This document shows, in pieces, positions 62,975 through 64,000 of a stretch of 64,000 nt of DNA. A model generated the notes under the pieces. It did no database searches. It was not told the origin of the DNA and saw only the letters and a program-made list of their open reading frames with translations. The first letter of the stretch is position 1, and each line of letters opens with the position of its first letter. The position numbers and the translations under genes were made by a program. The stretch spans positions 9,473,459-9,537,458 of the forward strand of contig HG738137.1 in NCBI GenBank assembly GCA_000499405.2, in the 5' to 3' direction. The stretch is from Onchocerca volvulus. Lineage: Eukaryota; Nematoda; Chromadorea; Rhabditida; Onchocercidae.

Positions 62975-63416
62975 ATGCTGATATTACTACAAAATGATTC
63001 CGGTTTACTTAAAATTCGTTATTGCTATTTAAACGAACGTGATATTTCCTATAACACATTGCTTAGAGTTTTTTCTGAACTTTTATTTATTCCAATATCT
63101 TCGCTTTTAAGCTTCTTTATTGTGTGTAGCGCTGAAATTAAGTTTAAAATAAGATTTAGTGAGAAATATAAACTTCCAGTTAACCCTAGAAGAGGCAAAC
63201 TTTCATAAAAATGAGTATTTTGCTGAATCATATAAACTAATGAGAAACGGTAGAAAGTTTTTTGAAGAAGAAAAAGTTGAAAGGTGGGTCAAGGTTATAT
63301 CGATTATATCTTTTAGCTCTTTCTTAATACAAGCAGCAAAAAAAAAAGAAGAAAAAAAAGCAAGTTTTACTGTTGAAAAATTAGTTAAATATTTTTTAAA
63401 ATTTACGGCCTAGACT
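62975..63416 (+). pseudogene. Bacterial-like membrane protein remnant, frameshifted
   Basis: Two overlapping plus-strand frames read as one broken protein. The first (62975-63208) has RYCYLNERDISYNTLLRVFS, a hydrophobic segment LLFIPISSLLSFFIV and FSEKYKLPVN. The second (63159-63413, stop after) continues LEEANFHKNEYFAESYKLMR, EEEKVERWVKVISIISF and a Lys-rich run, ending YFLKFTA. A shift near 63190 joins them. A third frame just upstream (FEMLFLDEIDADITTK, ending at 62994) may be part of the same gene. No splice signals or introns are apparent. By analogy with the hemY-like insert this may be another Wolbachia fragment, but I do not recognise the family. Confidence 0.4.
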
Positions 63417-63796
63417 TTATTATGGCCTAGAAGTTAGAGTTTTTGATTCCTACTTAATTCTTTGTCATAGGAATCAGATTTTTTGGACGATTCTTTAGGT
63501 TCTGTAGTCACTTCCAGACTTTCGTTTTGATCAGAATTGAATACTTACAAAATTGAGGAATTGTGATCAGAATTGCAGAAAAGGAAATCAATAATTGGAC
63601 ATTACAGAAACGATTCTCACTCAACGATTTACGGAAGAGAATTTCGAAAAAAAAAGGGAAAAAAATTATGCAAAATAACCTTCCAGACTAATTATAAATC
63701 GTACCTATTAATATATTAATTTAATTAGTCAAATAGAATTGCAAGAAGAGTGTTTTATTTTAAAATTAATTCAAATCGAATTAAGGCATTCTTGGT

Positions 63797-63883
63797 AAAT
63801 TCCATATAAGTGGATTCTGAGCAAATTCCATATGAGTGGGTTTTTTGGTAAATTCCATATGAGTGGATTCTGAGCAAATTCTA
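63797..63883. repeat. Tandem repeat, about 27-bp unit, 3-4 copies
   Basis: AAATTCCATATGAGTGGATT-type units repeat at 63797, 63823, 63850 and partly 63877, with two alternating spacers (CTGAGC and TTTTTTGGT), so a higher-order period of about 53 bp is visible. No coding frame is kept. Confidence 0.85.
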
Positions 63884-64000
63884 TGCATTTATTTAGACTT
63901 TCTATCACTGCGAAATGACAATGTATTGACCTCAATTAACATTAACATCGTCCAAAGCGAATATGTAACCATAAATTCGCTCTCTCTTAATTGCGTATTA
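63884..64000. other. Window end, no feature seen
   Basis: AT-rich sequence with no recognisable exon. It probably still belongs to the innexin 5' intron or upstream region. Confidence 0.4.

Noticed and set aside
1..64000. tRNA, rRNA or CRISPR features
   Set aside because: I looked for B-box-like GGTTCGAATCC sequences, conserved rRNA blocks and regularly spaced repeats. None was convincing by eye; a tRNAscan/Rfam run would settle this.

Overview
The window is AT-rich, intron-dense animal nuclear DNA. Four conserved genes have nematode-style introns (GT..AG, mostly with short TTTCAG-type acceptors). A small block inside a nematode repeat reads as Rickettsiales-type bacterial DNA. Together these point to a filarial nematode (Onchocercidae) carrying nuclear Wolbachia transfers. 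The species cannot be fixed from this sequence.

Layout: (1) 1108-7264, plus strand, the 3' half of a polybromo gene (pbrm-1; end of the second BAH domain, HMG box, two C2H2-like fingers, conserved C-terminal tail). (2) 7.3-13.1 kb, gene-poor AT-rich spacer with a decayed tandem repeat. (3) 13177-18473, plus, a complete 14-exon NOM1/Sgd1-type nucleolar MIF4G-MA3 protein. (4) 18.5-32.5 kb, a 14-kb gene-poor stretch with microsatellites, an inverted repeat, two copies of a dispersed repeat about 0.6 kb long and the best candidate for transferred bacterial DNA (24647-25540), plus weaker candidates near 29.6-29.9 and 31.5 kb. (5) 32568-57012, plus, a complete 29-exon dapk-1 gene whose model closes at 1,444 residues. 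Its 6-kb intron 12 contains a candidate alternative first exon for a kinase-less isoform. (6) 57.0-59.7 kb, spacer. (7) 59704-61646, minus, the last seven coding exons of an innexin, convergent with dapk-1. Its 5' exons lie beyond the window, and the intervening sequence carries a strong hairpin and a second bacterial-looking, frameshifted ORF pair.

The genes do not form one pathway: chromatin remodelling (PBAF), small-subunit ribosome biogenesis, a Ca2+/calmodulin-controlled death kinase, and gap junctions. The most notable feature is the hemY-like Wolbachia fragment inside one copy of a dispersed repeat, with the related copy about 6 kb away lacking it, so filled and empty sites can be compared. 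All exon models were built by hand from splice signals, reading frame and family similarity recalled from memory. No alignment or database search was run.
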